From: Terriglobales bacterium
GTDB taxonomy: Bacteria; Acidobacteriota; Terriglobia; Terriglobales; Acidobacteriaceae
Length of the DNA: 63,262 nt
Direction of reading: 5' to 3'
NCBI GenBank assembly: GCA_035487355.1
Contig: DATHMF010000047.1
Span: 1-63,262 of the forward strand
This document shows, piece by piece, positions 55,792 to 63,262 of this stretch. The notes under the pieces were generated by a model. It was not told the DNA's origin and did not search any database. It worked only from the letters and a program-made list of their open reading frames with translations. The first letter of the stretch is position 1, and the number at the start of each line of letters is the position of its first letter. A program made the translations under genes and the position numbers.

Positions 55792-56526
55792 ATGAATACG
55801 TGCAACGCTCGCGATCAATGGGACAACGATGCAACCGATGTCTTCGTAACTTACGGCGAAGCATTCGTCCCCTATCGGCAAGAGCAGTACAAGACAATCT
55901 GTGGGCTTCTGCCGGAGTCGCATCCGTATCGCGTGGTTGAGCTCTGCTGCGGTGAAGGCAAGCTGTGTCGCGTATTACTCGAAGGACTTCCGCAAGCCAC
56001 CCTGCAGGCATGTGACGGTTCAGAGGTCATGCTGCAAAAGGCCAGAGCCAACCTGGCGGAGTTCGGCAATCGCTTTCAGGCCGATTTGTTTGATGTTCAC
56101 AATCACAATTGGAGAAAGTTTTCGCCTCCGGTCAATGCGTTTGTTTCTTCACTCGCCTTACATCACCTTACCCTGGAGGAAAAACCCGGCTTCTACCGTG
56201 ATCTGTATGACTCGCTGGCCCCCGGAGGGATTTTTGTAAACGCGGACCTGGTTTGGCCGCTTAGCGCAGAGGGCCGGAGCGTTGCCGCCGATGCCTGGGA
56301 CCGCTGGGTTAAGCATTTCAGCGAAGAAAGCAACGATGGCGGGGCTGCCTACCGTGCATTTGTTACTACGCGCTGGAACCTGTTCCGGCATCCGGAAGAA
56401 AACGAGGGTGATCATCCGCTTCCGATCACGCAAGAATGTGACCTTCTGGCCAAGGCTGGATTTTCACAGGTGGATAGCTACTGGATGTATGCAGGCCATG
56501 CCATTTTTGGAGGACGGAAGCTATGA
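55792..56526 (+). CDS. class I SAM-dependent methyltransferase
   Basis: The 244-residue Rossmann methyltransferase has motif I VVELCCGEGKLCRVLL, acidic loop ACDGSEVMLQKARANL, and post-I motif VSSLALHHLTLEEKPGFYRD ... LAPGGIFVNAD. The ATG at 55792 follows AAGGA with good spacing; an upstream TTG/ATG reading (55741/55774) is possible. It overlaps the ATP-grasp gene by ATGA. In a hydrazine/negamycin-like pathway it is the natural candidate for N-methylation of the hydrazine, but the substrate cannot be read from sequence. Confidence 0.85.
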   Translation: MNTCNARDQWDNDATDVFVTYGEAFVPYRQEQYKTICGLLPESHPYRVVELCCGEGKLCRVLLEGLPQATLQACDGSEVMLQKARANLAEFGNRFQADLFDVHNHNWRKFSPPVNAFVSSLALHHLTLEEKPGFYRDLYDSLAPGGIFVNADLVWPLSAEGRSVAADAWDRWVKHFSEESNDGGAAYRAFVTTRWNLFRHPEENEGDHPLPITQECDLLAKAGFSQVDSYWMYAGHAIFGGRKL

Positions 56527-57845
56527 AGCCTTCGCCAGTAAAGCTGCTCGATAGAATCACCGCGCGCCCCAGGGTTGTCTTCGTAAACCTCGTCAACGAA
56601 CTGATGATTGCAAAGGCCCCGGCCGACTACGCACGCCGCATGGCCATTGTGACGCCGCGAGAGCTTTGCACTTGCTTCCCCGGCGATGTTCTAGTCATTC
56701 CCTGTCCCATTTCCGACGTCTTCAAGAACTACTGCCTTGAGCTTATCGGCCTTGATGCCGGGAGCGTCACCATCATCGCCACGCCTGAGCCATATCTTTC
56801 ACCTCTGGCAACGTATTTCACAGGTCAGGAACAGTTCGCCAGGTTGAAAGCGGCACTATGCGGCGATGGCTTTGCTTTGGATTGCTTTGCGCCGGACCTT
56901 CCAACCATTGACTTGGCCAACGCTCTTGGAATACCGCTGCTGGGTTATGACAGCCAGGTGCCTGCGTCGGCGATGGCGATCTACTATCTACTCAACACCA
57001 AGGCAGGATTCAAGCAGATCGCCAAAGAACTGGGGCTTCCCGTGCTCGACGGAAGATACTGCGCTTCTCCTGAGAGCGTGTATGAGTTGGCCCGGTCAGG
57101 GTCGCTTCGACACAAACAATACAAAATCAAACCGAACCGGGGTTCCAACGGTTTTGGTCACCTGACCCTTGACGTTGCAGCTCACGAAAACAACGGCCTG
57201 GCTGAACATGTCAAACAATTATTCAACGGATTGGCCGATCAGCCCTCCGGTTTTGTTCTTGAACCGTTCGTGCCGTTTGTCGATTCACCAAGTGTGGAAA
57301 TTCACATTTCCCGTTCCGGCCCCATGCTTACGTATACATGTTCCATGCGGGTGCCGGGCGGTTCCTTCTCCGGCATGTTGACGCCTCCCGGACAGGAGCA
57401 CGCAAAAATGCGTGAACAGCTTGATGCTTATGGCTTGAAGTTCGGCGAATACCTGCACCGCAACGATGTATTTGGTTTCTGTGATGTTGACGCGGGCGTA
57501 ACGGAAAACGGAGAGATGTTTCTCACCGAAACGAACCTGCGCAAAACCGGCGGCACCTATCTGGATCTTCTCATGCGACGCCTCGTGGCTGACGATTATG
57601 AGAGGACGCACTCGTGGCTGGCCGATTCTCATCCACTGCAAAACCAGATGTCATTTGCGGGCGTCTTGGACAGGCTGGTTTCCGAAGGGCTGGCCTATGA
57701 TGCAAGTCGAAAAAGAGGAGTCGTACTCACGGCTGACACGCTTCAGTGGGACCGCCGAGTTCGGTACCTCTGTATCGGCCACTCAGCTTCTGACGCACTC
57801 GACCAGGAAACGTTATTGCGTCAGCACTTTCAGTTTGCGGACTAA
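56523..57845 (+). CDS. ATP-grasp amide ligase
   Basis: The 440-residue protein has an N-terminal pre-ATP-grasp domain, then the ATP-grasp core: the phosphate loop KPNRGSNGFGHLTLDV, the adenine/lysine segment FVLEPFVPFVDSPSVEIHIS and the metal-binding ETNLRKTGGTYLDLLMRRL. The NLRxTGG form resembles PGM1-like peptide ligases that join amino acids non-ribosomally with ATP. In this operon the likely reaction is joining a beta-lysine-type acid to a hydrazine or to diaminopropionate. This is the only amide-forming enzyme visible in the cluster. Confidence 0.82.
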   Translation: MKPSPVKLLDRITARPRVVFVNLVNELMIAKAPADYARRMAIVTPRELCTCFPGDVLVIPCPISDVFKNYCLELIGLDAGSVTIIATPEPYLSPLATYFTGQEQFARLKAALCGDGFALDCFAPDLPTIDLANALGIPLLGYDSQVPASAMAIYYLLNTKAGFKQIAKELGLPVLDGRYCASPESVYELARSGSLRHKQYKIKPNRGSNGFGHLTLDVAAHENNGLAEHVKQLFNGLADQPSGFVLEPFVPFVDSPSVEIHISRSGPMLTYTCSMRVPGGSFSGMLTPPGQEHAKMREQLDAYGLKFGEYLHRNDVFGFCDVDAGVTENGEMFLTETNLRKTGGTYLDLLMRRLVADDYERTHSWLADSHPLQNQMSFAGVLDRLVSEGLAYDASRKRGVVLTADTLQWDRRVRYLCIGHSASDALDQETLLRQHFQFAD

Positions 57846-57849
57846 CAGT

Positions 57850-58473
57850 ATGTTGCTATCTCACATCATCGCCAAACCAAGTCACGCGCATGGCCTCGGA
57901 TTGTTCGCGACCGAACCTATTCCGACCGGCACTGTTATATGGCATCCATGCTGCAGGTGTCCTGTGTTTTCCCGCAGAGAATTATCTTTGCTAAGCGTGA
58001 CACAAATTCAGCAACTTGATGAGTATGGCTATTATCTCGAGGATGGCTCGGTGATCCTGCCGTGCACCCTGGCTTTTCTGTTGAACCACTCGTGCGACGC
58101 CAATGTGCTCGACTACGGGCTTGATTTTGGCATCGCGATCAGGGACATCGCTGCGGGGGAAGAGATATTGTGTGACTACCGGACATTTTTGAGCGATCCG
58201 GGATGGAAAGTCGACTGCCGTTGCGGGTCGCCGCATTGTTCCAGGACAATCAGTCCCGCTTTGCCGCTGCCCGACGGCTTAGTGGATCTCTGGACCGTAA
58301 AGACGCTGTACGCACTCCAGTTCCTGCATCGTGTCCATCAACCGCTGCACTCAAGTTTGCAGGCTTCCAGTCTGGCATACGTCGATTCGCAAAAATCCAG
58401 ATTTATACCGAACCCTCGGCAGTACAACATCCGCCGGCATCCCGCTGGTATTGAGGCGACAACATGCTTTTAG
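57850..58473 (+). CDS. SET-domain protein 1 (lysine methyltransferase-like)
   Basis: The 207-residue protein has a compact SET domain. Signatures are KPSHAHGLGLFATEPIPTGT (SAM loop), LNHSCDANV (the NHS motif), and AAGEEILCDYRTFL. A post-SET cysteine cluster CRCGSPHC follows. SET proteins methylate lysine side chains with SAM. The ATG at 57850 lies five bases after the ATP-grasp stop; the longer frame from 57598 is out of phase with this start and overlaps the ATP-grasp gene heavily. It overlaps the lysine 2,3-aminomutase by 10 bases. Target may be a protein or a free lysine-derived intermediate; both are inference. Confidence 0.8.
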   Translation: MLLSHIIAKPSHAHGLGLFATEPIPTGTVIWHPCCRCPVFSRRELSLLSVTQIQQLDEYGYYLEDGSVILPCTLAFLLNHSCDANVLDYGLDFGIAIRDIAAGEEILCDYRTFLSDPGWKVDCRCGSPHCSRTISPALPLPDGLVDLWTVKTLYALQFLHRVHQPLHSSLQASSLAYVDSQKSRFIPNPRQYNIRRHPAGIEATTCF

Positions 58474-59765
58474 AACCACGTCCATGGCAAGAGATAAGCC
58501 GGTGGCGGCACGTTACTGATCGCGAGTGGTCCGACTGGCGCTGGCAGCTCAAAAACCGCATTGCCGACCCCGCGTCTTTGCGGGCATTGTTCCCGCTTAC
58601 GGAGGATGAGGATGCCGCGTCCGAAAACCTGGCGCATATGTTCCGCATGGGAGTTACGCCGCACTATGCCACGTTGATTGATCCGGACGACCCTTCCTGT
58701 CCCATGCGTTTGCAGACGATGCCGAGGATGGCGGAGCTCTCTGTGGCACCCTATGAAATGTCCGACCCGTTGCATGAAGACGTGGATTCGCCGGTGCCGG
58801 GTCTGACGCATCGTTATCCGGACCGGGGATTGCTGGTGGCGACTCATGAATGTGCTCTTTATTGCCGCTATTGCACTCGCCGCCGTATCGTGGGAGACCA
58901 TGGAGGCAATGATCCGGCATTCCTTCGCGCTGCTATCGACTATATTCGCGTCCACCCAGAGATCAGGGACGTCCTGATCTCTGGCGGCGATCCGTTGGGC
59001 CTGCCCGACAACAAGATTGAAGACATTATCAGCAGAGTCCGCAGCATTCCCCATGTTGAGATCATTCGTATCGGGACCAGGATGCCGGTGGTAGCACCTC
59101 AGCGTGTCACGCCGGAACTCGTGAGCATGCTGCGTAAGTATCATCCCATCTGGGTCAACACCCACTTCAACCATCCCTTTGAACTGCAACCGGCTGCTAC
59201 GAAAGAAGCCATGGAGCGCCTGATCGATGCCGGGATTCCAACCGGCAACCAGACCGTTCTCCTGCGCGGCGTCAATGATTGTCCCATCGTGATGAGGAAG
59301 CTGCTGCACGAACTGGTGAAGGTCCGTTGTCGTCCATACTATCTCTACAATTGCGATCTCTCGGAAGGACTGAGTCACTTTCGCACACCCGTCAGCACTG
59401 GTTTGGCAATTATGGAATCACTGTACGGACACACCTCGGGCTACGCAATACCCACGTTTGTTGTTGACGCAACCGGGGGAGCAGGCAAGATTCCGTTGGC
59501 CCCGAACTATATGGTTGCTTCCGGCAACGGCCGCATAACGCTGCGGAACTATCGCGGCGATTTCAGCACCCAGGTAGATGAACCCCCAGCTCAACCCGAG
59601 GGTAACGGAGGAGAGTGCCCGCTCTGCCGCACCTTTCACGAAGAAGTCAAACACGGCCCGGCCGCAGAAATATGGAGCAGAACCAGGAGCAGGTCGGCGA
59701 GCATACCGGACGACGACCCAGTTCTGGTCACAATTGCGCGCGCTGAAAAGGCAGTGGAGCGATGA
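58464..59765 (+). CDS. lysine 2,3-aminomutase (radical SAM, PLP)
   Basis: The 433-residue enzyme converts L-lysine to beta-lysine. Radical SAM cysteines are C130, C134 and C137 (HECALYCRYCTRRR), and the PLP lysine is Lys342 in DATGGAGKIPLAPNY. The two aspartates known to bind the lysine side-chain amine in lysine 2,3-aminomutase (Asp293 and Asp330 of the clostridial enzyme) align with Asp298 (YNCDLSEGLSHF) and Asp335, with the same 37-residue separation. Glutamate 2,3-aminomutase lacks both. So lysine specificity is well supported. The EF-P modifier EpmB is shorter and lacks this context. It would provide the beta-lysine building block of a negamycin-like product. Confidence 0.9.
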   Translation: MLLEPRPWQEISRWRHVTDREWSDWRWQLKNRIADPASLRALFPLTEDEDAASENLAHMFRMGVTPHYATLIDPDDPSCPMRLQTMPRMAELSVAPYEMSDPLHEDVDSPVPGLTHRYPDRGLLVATHECALYCRYCTRRRIVGDHGGNDPAFLRAAIDYIRVHPEIRDVLISGGDPLGLPDNKIEDIISRVRSIPHVEIIRIGTRMPVVAPQRVTPELVSMLRKYHPIWVNTHFNHPFELQPAATKEAMERLIDAGIPTGNQTVLLRGVNDCPIVMRKLLHELVKVRCRPYYLYNCDLSEGLSHFRTPVSTGLAIMESLYGHTSGYAIPTFVVDATGGAGKIPLAPNYMVASGNGRITLRNYRGDFSTQVDEPPAQPEGNGGECPLCRTFHEEVKHGPAAEIWSRTRSRSASIPDDDPVLVTIARAEKAVER

Positions 59766-59826
59766 ATACAACGTTAAGAACCGTGCTGAGAAATAGAGAA
59801 CCACGAGGTCTGCCCGAGACGACTTT

Positions 59827-60201
59827 ATGATGCTCGTGCCCATCTATGTTGCCCCAAGTTCCATTCATGGGGTCGGTGTGTTCGCGGCAGAGCCGATCGC
59901 GAAAGGAACCACGGTCTGGATACCACTTTACGACCGCAAATTTACTGACGCCGAGGTCGCGGAGATGCCGCGATTGATGCGTGAGTTTATCGATGTATAC
60001 GGCTACAAGGACGATCGCTATCCCGGCATTGTTTTTTGTGGCGTGGATAATGGCCGTTTCATGAACCATTCCGATACACCCAATACGGACCAGCTTGAAG
60101 AGGGTAATGTAGCGGTGCGTGCTATTGCAGCAGGAGAAGAATTGACTTGCGACTACGCACTGATGGGAGAAGAGCCTCCTGGGCCGAGACCAAAAAGCTG
60201 A
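59827..60201 (+). CDS. SET-domain protein 2
   Basis: The 124-residue minimal SET domain (SSIHGVGVFAAEPIAKGT; FMNHSDTPN; IAAGEELTCDYAL) lacks the post-SET cysteines of protein 1. It is a close paralogue of the next gene, so a local duplication is likely. The ribosome site is weak. Substrate unknown. Confidence 0.75.
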   Translation: MMLVPIYVAPSSIHGVGVFAAEPIAKGTTVWIPLYDRKFTDAEVAEMPRLMREFIDVYGYKDDRYPGIVFCGVDNGRFMNHSDTPNTDQLEEGNVAVRAIAAGEELTCDYALMGEEPPGPRPKS

Positions 60202-60291
60202 TTTTCGTCTTCCGTCTGTTTGGCGGCAAAAACCTCTGCCCAGCAGTTTCAATAAAGATACACAAGTCTGCCTGTTCATTCTGGAGGCGTC

Positions 60292-60687
60292 ATGATGGTT
60301 GTTCGAACATATCTTGCCCTAAGCCCGATTCATGGCGTAGGTCTGTTCGCCGCGGAACCGATCGCGGTCGGCGCACCAATATGCGTTTTTGATGAGCGAT
60401 ACGACCTTATTTTCATCGACAAAGAGGTTGAGACAATGCCGGCTCCAATGCAATTGTTCGTGCGGTGTTTTGGCTTTAAAGATCCGTTGGATCCCGGCTT
60501 TACCTTCTGTGATTTTGATAATGGCCGATTCATGAACCACTCCGACACGCCGAACGTGAACCAGGTTGACGGCGTTAATTATGCAGCGCGTGATATTCCT
60601 GCCGGGGAAGAGTTAACGTGCGACTACCGCCTGCTCGGGGTCTGGGAACTTACACAGCCGGAGGAGATGAACAAAAGTCGAAATTGA
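60292..60687 (+). CDS. SET-domain protein 3
   Basis: The 131-residue minimal SET domain (SPIHGVGLFAAEPIAVG; FMNHSDTPNVNQ; IPAGEELTCDYRLLG) is a paralogue of protein 2, with shared SIHGVG, NHSDTPN and GEELTCDY blocks. The ribosome site is GGAGGCGTC. It is the last gene of the + strand run. Confidence 0.75.
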   Translation: MMVVRTYLALSPIHGVGLFAAEPIAVGAPICVFDERYDLIFIDKEVETMPAPMQLFVRCFGFKDPLDPGFTFCDFDNGRFMNHSDTPNVNQVDGVNYAARDIPAGEELTCDYRLLGVWELTQPEEMNKSRN

Positions 60688-60741
60688 CGGAAAGCGCTCT
60701 GCCCTCCTGTACGACAAGCTCAATCCAAAAACCTTTCATTC

Positions 60742-61596
60742 TTAGGAGTGTTTTCTCTCATTCGATTTGGTTCCATGACAAACACAGTAACTGCGCCGGT
60801 AGAGTCCCAGGTCGTGAAGGTAGCCGAACAGGTAGTTGCGAGCCGCCCATGGCATCAAATCGCGATGCGTGTACCCGAAGGACGAGAGGCTGACCGATGG
60901 TTCCAGCGAGACTACATAGTGGGGCCAGCCCAGTGGGAGATAAAGCATCTGACCTGCTTCCAGCAAAATTTCCGTACCGCTAATGTCTTTAAACAACGGA
61001 AAACGTTCATAGTCAGGATGAAGCGCGTCAACTTGACTCAGGGCCGTCCCCCAATCGAATTTGCGGCTTTCATACATGCGGGCCCACTGCTCCGGTTCAT
61101 AGAGCATGACCCGCTTACTCCCGCGCACCTGCGCCAGCAAGCTGTGACTGCGGTCCCAATGAAGTCCAGAGAAAGTGCCTTTAGGGCCGATCCACGCGAC
61201 AAGCACGTGATAACGCGTAGGCCAGAGATGAAAACACACATCAGAGCGCAGATCGGGAAAGGTCTCCAGGAGAGGAAATAGGGTTAAATAGTGCGAACCT
61301 CCAACCTGGGGACCATCGGGAGAATCTGCAGCGATGGCCGCTACGTACTTCGAGAATTTCCATTTCTCCAGTACAGTCGCTTGAGTAAGACAGTCGCCGA
61401 CCTCTACGTCCACGTCGACATCCGGCTTGAGTGACTGGAAAAAACTAAAATCCCATTTGGCCATGGCAGGCCATTCGTCCATCACGCCCGACATCTTGAC
61501 CGGCCGGCGCCGGGAGAGGTACTCCTGTACGAACAGATTTTTGGTCAAACCGTGTACATGATCAATGCCAGACATAGTCATTTTCCTAACGCTCAT
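60742..61596 (-). CDS. cupin-like (JmjC-type) Fe(II)/2-oxoglutarate oxygenase candidate
   Basis: The 284-residue protein belongs to the cupin_8/JmjC-like hydroxylases. The facial-triad candidates His146, Asp148 (GLHWDRSHSLL) and His226 (LGWPHYVVSLEP) are present, as is a 2-oxoglutarate-anchoring basic region (GSKRVMLYEP). Starts at 61596, 61581 or 61575 are possible; the 61581 ATG follows TTAGGAAA. It lies convergent to the biosynthetic operon and on the same strand as the deoxyhypusine-synthase-like gene. A role in hydroxylating beta-lysine, needed for negamycin-type compounds, is speculative. Confidence 0.72.
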   Translation of the reverse strand: MSVRKMTMSGIDHVHGLTKNLFVQEYLSRRRPVKMSGVMDEWPAMAKWDFSFFQSLKPDVDVDVEVGDCLTQATVLEKWKFSKYVAAIAADSPDGPQVGGSHYLTLFPLLETFPDLRSDVCFHLWPTRYHVLVAWIGPKGTFSGLHWDRSHSLLAQVRGSKRVMLYEPEQWARMYESRKFDWGTALSQVDALHPDYERFPLFKDISGTEILLEAGQMLYLPLGWPHYVVSLEPSVSLSSFGYTHRDLMPWAARNYLFGYLHDLGLYRRSYCVCHGTKSNERKHS

Positions 61597-61632
61597 AACA
61601 AAACAAATTCATAGCGTGCGTGCCGCAGGCTT

Positions 61633-62793
61633 TCACCCTTGGCTCCTGGTCGCATGTTTCGTGCAGGAAGCATAGTCGCGGGCCGCATTCTTGGCGGTTT
61701 CATTGGTCGCCAGCAACTGCAACTCCAGGCGCAGACGATCCATCATTTCCGCCCGTCGTTCAAACAGGCGCTTCGGCTTGCGCGGTGGATGGTTGTCCAG
61801 CGCGTACGCCGTCATGATGGGCAGAGCCACAGTGGAATCCAGATAACAGGTCACGGCGTCCGGCAGCTTATCGGGATCCACCTTGCCCCAGGTCACGGCT
61901 TCATTCGGCGACGCACCAGAAAGGCCTCCGGTATCAGGCCGGGAGTCTGTGATCTGCAAGAAGTAATCATGCCCCAGTTCTTCCACGCCCATAATTTCGC
62001 GGATTTGTGGCTCGGTTTGCAGGATGAAATTCTTCGGACTGCCGCCACCCAGTATGCAGACGGCTGATTTGCCGCCGCGGCGCTTGGCGTCCAGCACAAT
62101 GGCTGCAGTTTCGTTGACATCGGCGTTGACATCGAACAAGAGGAGGCCTCCCTCCATGGCTTTGGCAGCTACGTTCATGCCGATTGTCGAATCCCCGGGC
62201 GACGAAGTGTAGATTGGTACTCCCGCCTCATAAGCCGCAGCCAGAAAAGACTTGCGCCCAATACCCAGTTCTTTTTCCCTGGCAGCCACATACTTGCCAC
62301 ATAGATAGTGGAACTCGGCAGTGCTCATGGTGCGCTGGAACTCCTCGGCGCCGATGATCTCCCAGAAGAAATCATCTGTATCCAACAGCACTTTGAAATC
62401 AAAAAAAATGTCATAGATGCGCACCACCTGCTCCTGCAGCAATGCCAAATCGGAGATCTGGTGAGTACCCTCATAGAAGTCCAGGCCGATGCCGAAGTGC
62501 GTATCGTGATACAGGTTCGCGCCGGTCGAGACGATCCAGTCAACAAAGCCGGCTTCAATCAGTGGGATCAGGGCGCTCATGCCAAGCCCTGCCGGCGTGA
62601 GTGCTCCGGAAATGGAGAGACCAACCGTCACATCTTCTTCCAGCATCTTCTTGGTGAAGAGATGACAGCTCTCACGGAGCCGCGCTGCGTTGTACGCCTG
62701 GAATGTACCATCCACGAGGCTTGTTAGGCTCATTCCCGGACCGATGCGGGGCGGATCGATTCGCCTTCCGTTGAGGTATTTGCTGTGTGCCAT
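61633..62793 (-). CDS. deoxyhypusine-synthase-like protein
   Basis: The 386-residue protein has the deoxyhypusine synthase fold. It shows DSTIGMN-type stretches, [18 protein letters not shown], and a [18 protein letters not shown] segment with the lysine that carries the imine intermediate in eukaryotic DHS (SGA.P.EAV.WGK). Bacteria lack the eIF5A substrate; bacterial relatives can make homospermidine or act on unknown amines. The AAAGGAGAT ribosome site is strong. The partial gene upstream is 36 bases away and probably in the same operon. Polyamine metabolism is the safest general role. Confidence 0.82.
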   Translation of the reverse strand: MAHSKYLNGRRIDPPRIGPGMSLTSLVDGTFQAYNAARLRESCHLFTKKMLEEDVTVGLSISGALTPAGLGMSALIPLIEAGFVDWIVSTGANLYHDTHFGIGLDFYEGTHQISDLALLQEQVVRIYDIFFDFKVLLDTDDFFWEIIGAEEFQRTMSTAEFHYLCGKYVAAREKELGIGRKSFLAAAYEAGVPIYTSSPGDSTIGMNVAAKAMEGGLLLFDVNADVNETAAIVLDAKRRGGKSAVCILGGGSPKNFILQTEPQIREIMGVEELGHDYFLQITDSRPDTGGLSGASPNEAVTWGKVDPDKLPDAVTCYLDSTVALPIMTAYALDNHPPRKPKRLFERRAEMMDRLRLELQLLATNETAKNAARDYASCTKHATRSQG

Positions 62794-62829
62794 GTGTCAG
62801 ATCTCCTTTGCTCGTGTGCTGGCATACCA

Positions 62830-63262
62830 CTAGCAGCCCACGCTCCCTGAGTCGGGAGGTTGTGGCGCCTGGGGGAGTGGAGTCAGTTCGAGACGCGCCT
62901 CCCAGTCTTCGTATGTCATCTGCAGTAAGTCAGCAGCCGCGCCATCGGCTGGAACAACATCGTGGGCCAGCAGGAGATAAGGGATACATGTCAGTGAGAG
63001 TCCCCACTCGTGCGGGCCTGCATAGATGTATTTTGCTCCGGCGTAGATTGCCGTAAGCGGCGTCTGCCGGTCTTCTCCCCAGAGCACCATGGTGCGGGCA
63101 ATGCGCCGCACTTTTTCTTGCAACAAGGCTTCTGCTCCCTGCGCGTCTGGAGTAATGATGCTGCGACCCTGGCCATCCAGCGTTTGCTGAGCGGCTATTA
63201 CGCCCACGTCTTCCATGAAAAGATTGGCATTGCGCTCACGGTTAGCTACAACTCCTAGCGCG
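62830..63262 (-). CDS. unidentified protein, 5' partial
   Basis: The frame is open to the right edge, so only the C-terminal part (about 144 residues) is visible. A first ATG in the window is at 63216, but codons upstream of it are also in frame (..GVVANRERNANLFMEDVG), so the gene likely starts off the window. Segments such as ITPDAQGAEALLQ and IYAGPHEWGLSLTC are well formed, but I do not recognise the family. It precedes the deoxyhypusine-synthase-like gene by 36 bases and probably shares its operon. Confidence 0.55.
   Translation of the reverse strand, partial: ALGVVANRERNANLFMEDVGVIAAQQTLDGQGRSIITPDAQGAEALLQEKVRRIARTMVLWGEDRQTPLTAIYAGAKYIYAGPHEWGLSLTCIPYLLLAHDVVPADGAAADLLQMTYEDWEARLELTPLPQAPQPPDSGSVGC

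Noticed and set aside
1..63262. tRNA, rRNA, CRISPR array or intact insertion sequence
   Set aside because: Nothing with the required repeats, cloverleaf sequences or transposase motifs was seen by eye; a covariance-model search was not possible.

Overview
The window looks like chromosomal DNA of an Acidobacteriota member (Terriglobia-like). This rests on gene style: an Oar-like TonB-dependent receptor with an N-terminal carboxypeptidase-regulatory domain, an ECF sigma factor paired with a CHAT-domain protein, a membrane spermidine-synthase-like protein, ROK/LacI/FucP sugar genes and moderately high GC. No rRNA, tRNA, CRISPR array or intact insertion sequence was seen.

Layout. (1) 1-1966: the end of a DsbA-like protein with a poly-glycine tract and a Sel1-repeat lipoprotein-type or secreted protein. 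(2) 2473-8302: reductive pyrimidine catabolism, with preT-preA divergent from hydA (dihydropyrimidinase) and a CoA-acylating methylmalonate/malonate-semialdehyde dehydrogenase. (3) 8545-19825: a tightly overlapping + strand operon for purine breakdown from (hypo)xanthine and guanine through urate, 5-hydroxyisourate, OHCU, allantoin, allantoate, ureidoglycine and ureidoglycolate to glyoxylate and ammonia. A SnoaL-like gene and an Oar-type outer membrane receptor follow. (4) 24442-32402: an ECF sigma factor, a 1190-residue zinc-finger/TM/TPR/CHAT protein, two paralogous proteins with the same C-terminal signature (TLECK-x-GG-x-IG), and a secreted Pro/Thr-linker protein. No function is known to me for this group. 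(5) 32738-38583: membrane spermidine-synthase-like protein, a type II NADH dehydrogenase fused to a membrane module, and a protein made of repeats of that same module. (6) 38870-48195: a sugar locus with LacI regulator, ROK kinase, ApbE, Gfo/Idh/MocA oxidoreductase, large clan-A glycosidase and FucP-type permease. A duplicated 81-bp regulatory element lies upstream of both the ROK and permease genes, and a ROK-gene scrap abuts the permease stop codon.

(7) 49055-60687 (perhaps to 62793): the most striking region, a biosynthetic operon. It encodes 2,3-diaminopropionate-type synthase and dehydrogenase (SbnA/SbnB-like), a lysine/ornithine N-hydroxylase, a stand-alone cupin, a DAO-type FAD oxidase, a methionyl-tRNA-synthetase-like protein, a SAM methyltransferase, an ATP-grasp ligase, a SET-domain protein, a lysine 2,3-aminomutase and two more SET proteins. 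N-hydroxylase plus cupin plus MetRS-like plus FAD oxidase is the known bacterial machinery for N-N bond (hydrazine) formation that yields hydrazinoacetate. Adding lysine 2,3-aminomutase (beta-lysine), a methyltransferase and an ATP-grasp ligase gives the enzyme set expected for a negamycin-like compound (beta-lysine amide of methylhydrazinoacetate), possibly with a diaminopropionate unit. Convergent genes follow for a cupin/JmjC-like oxygenase (a candidate beta-lysine hydroxylase) and a deoxyhypusine-synthase-like enzyme. The product assignment is inference; the enzyme families are read from visible motifs.
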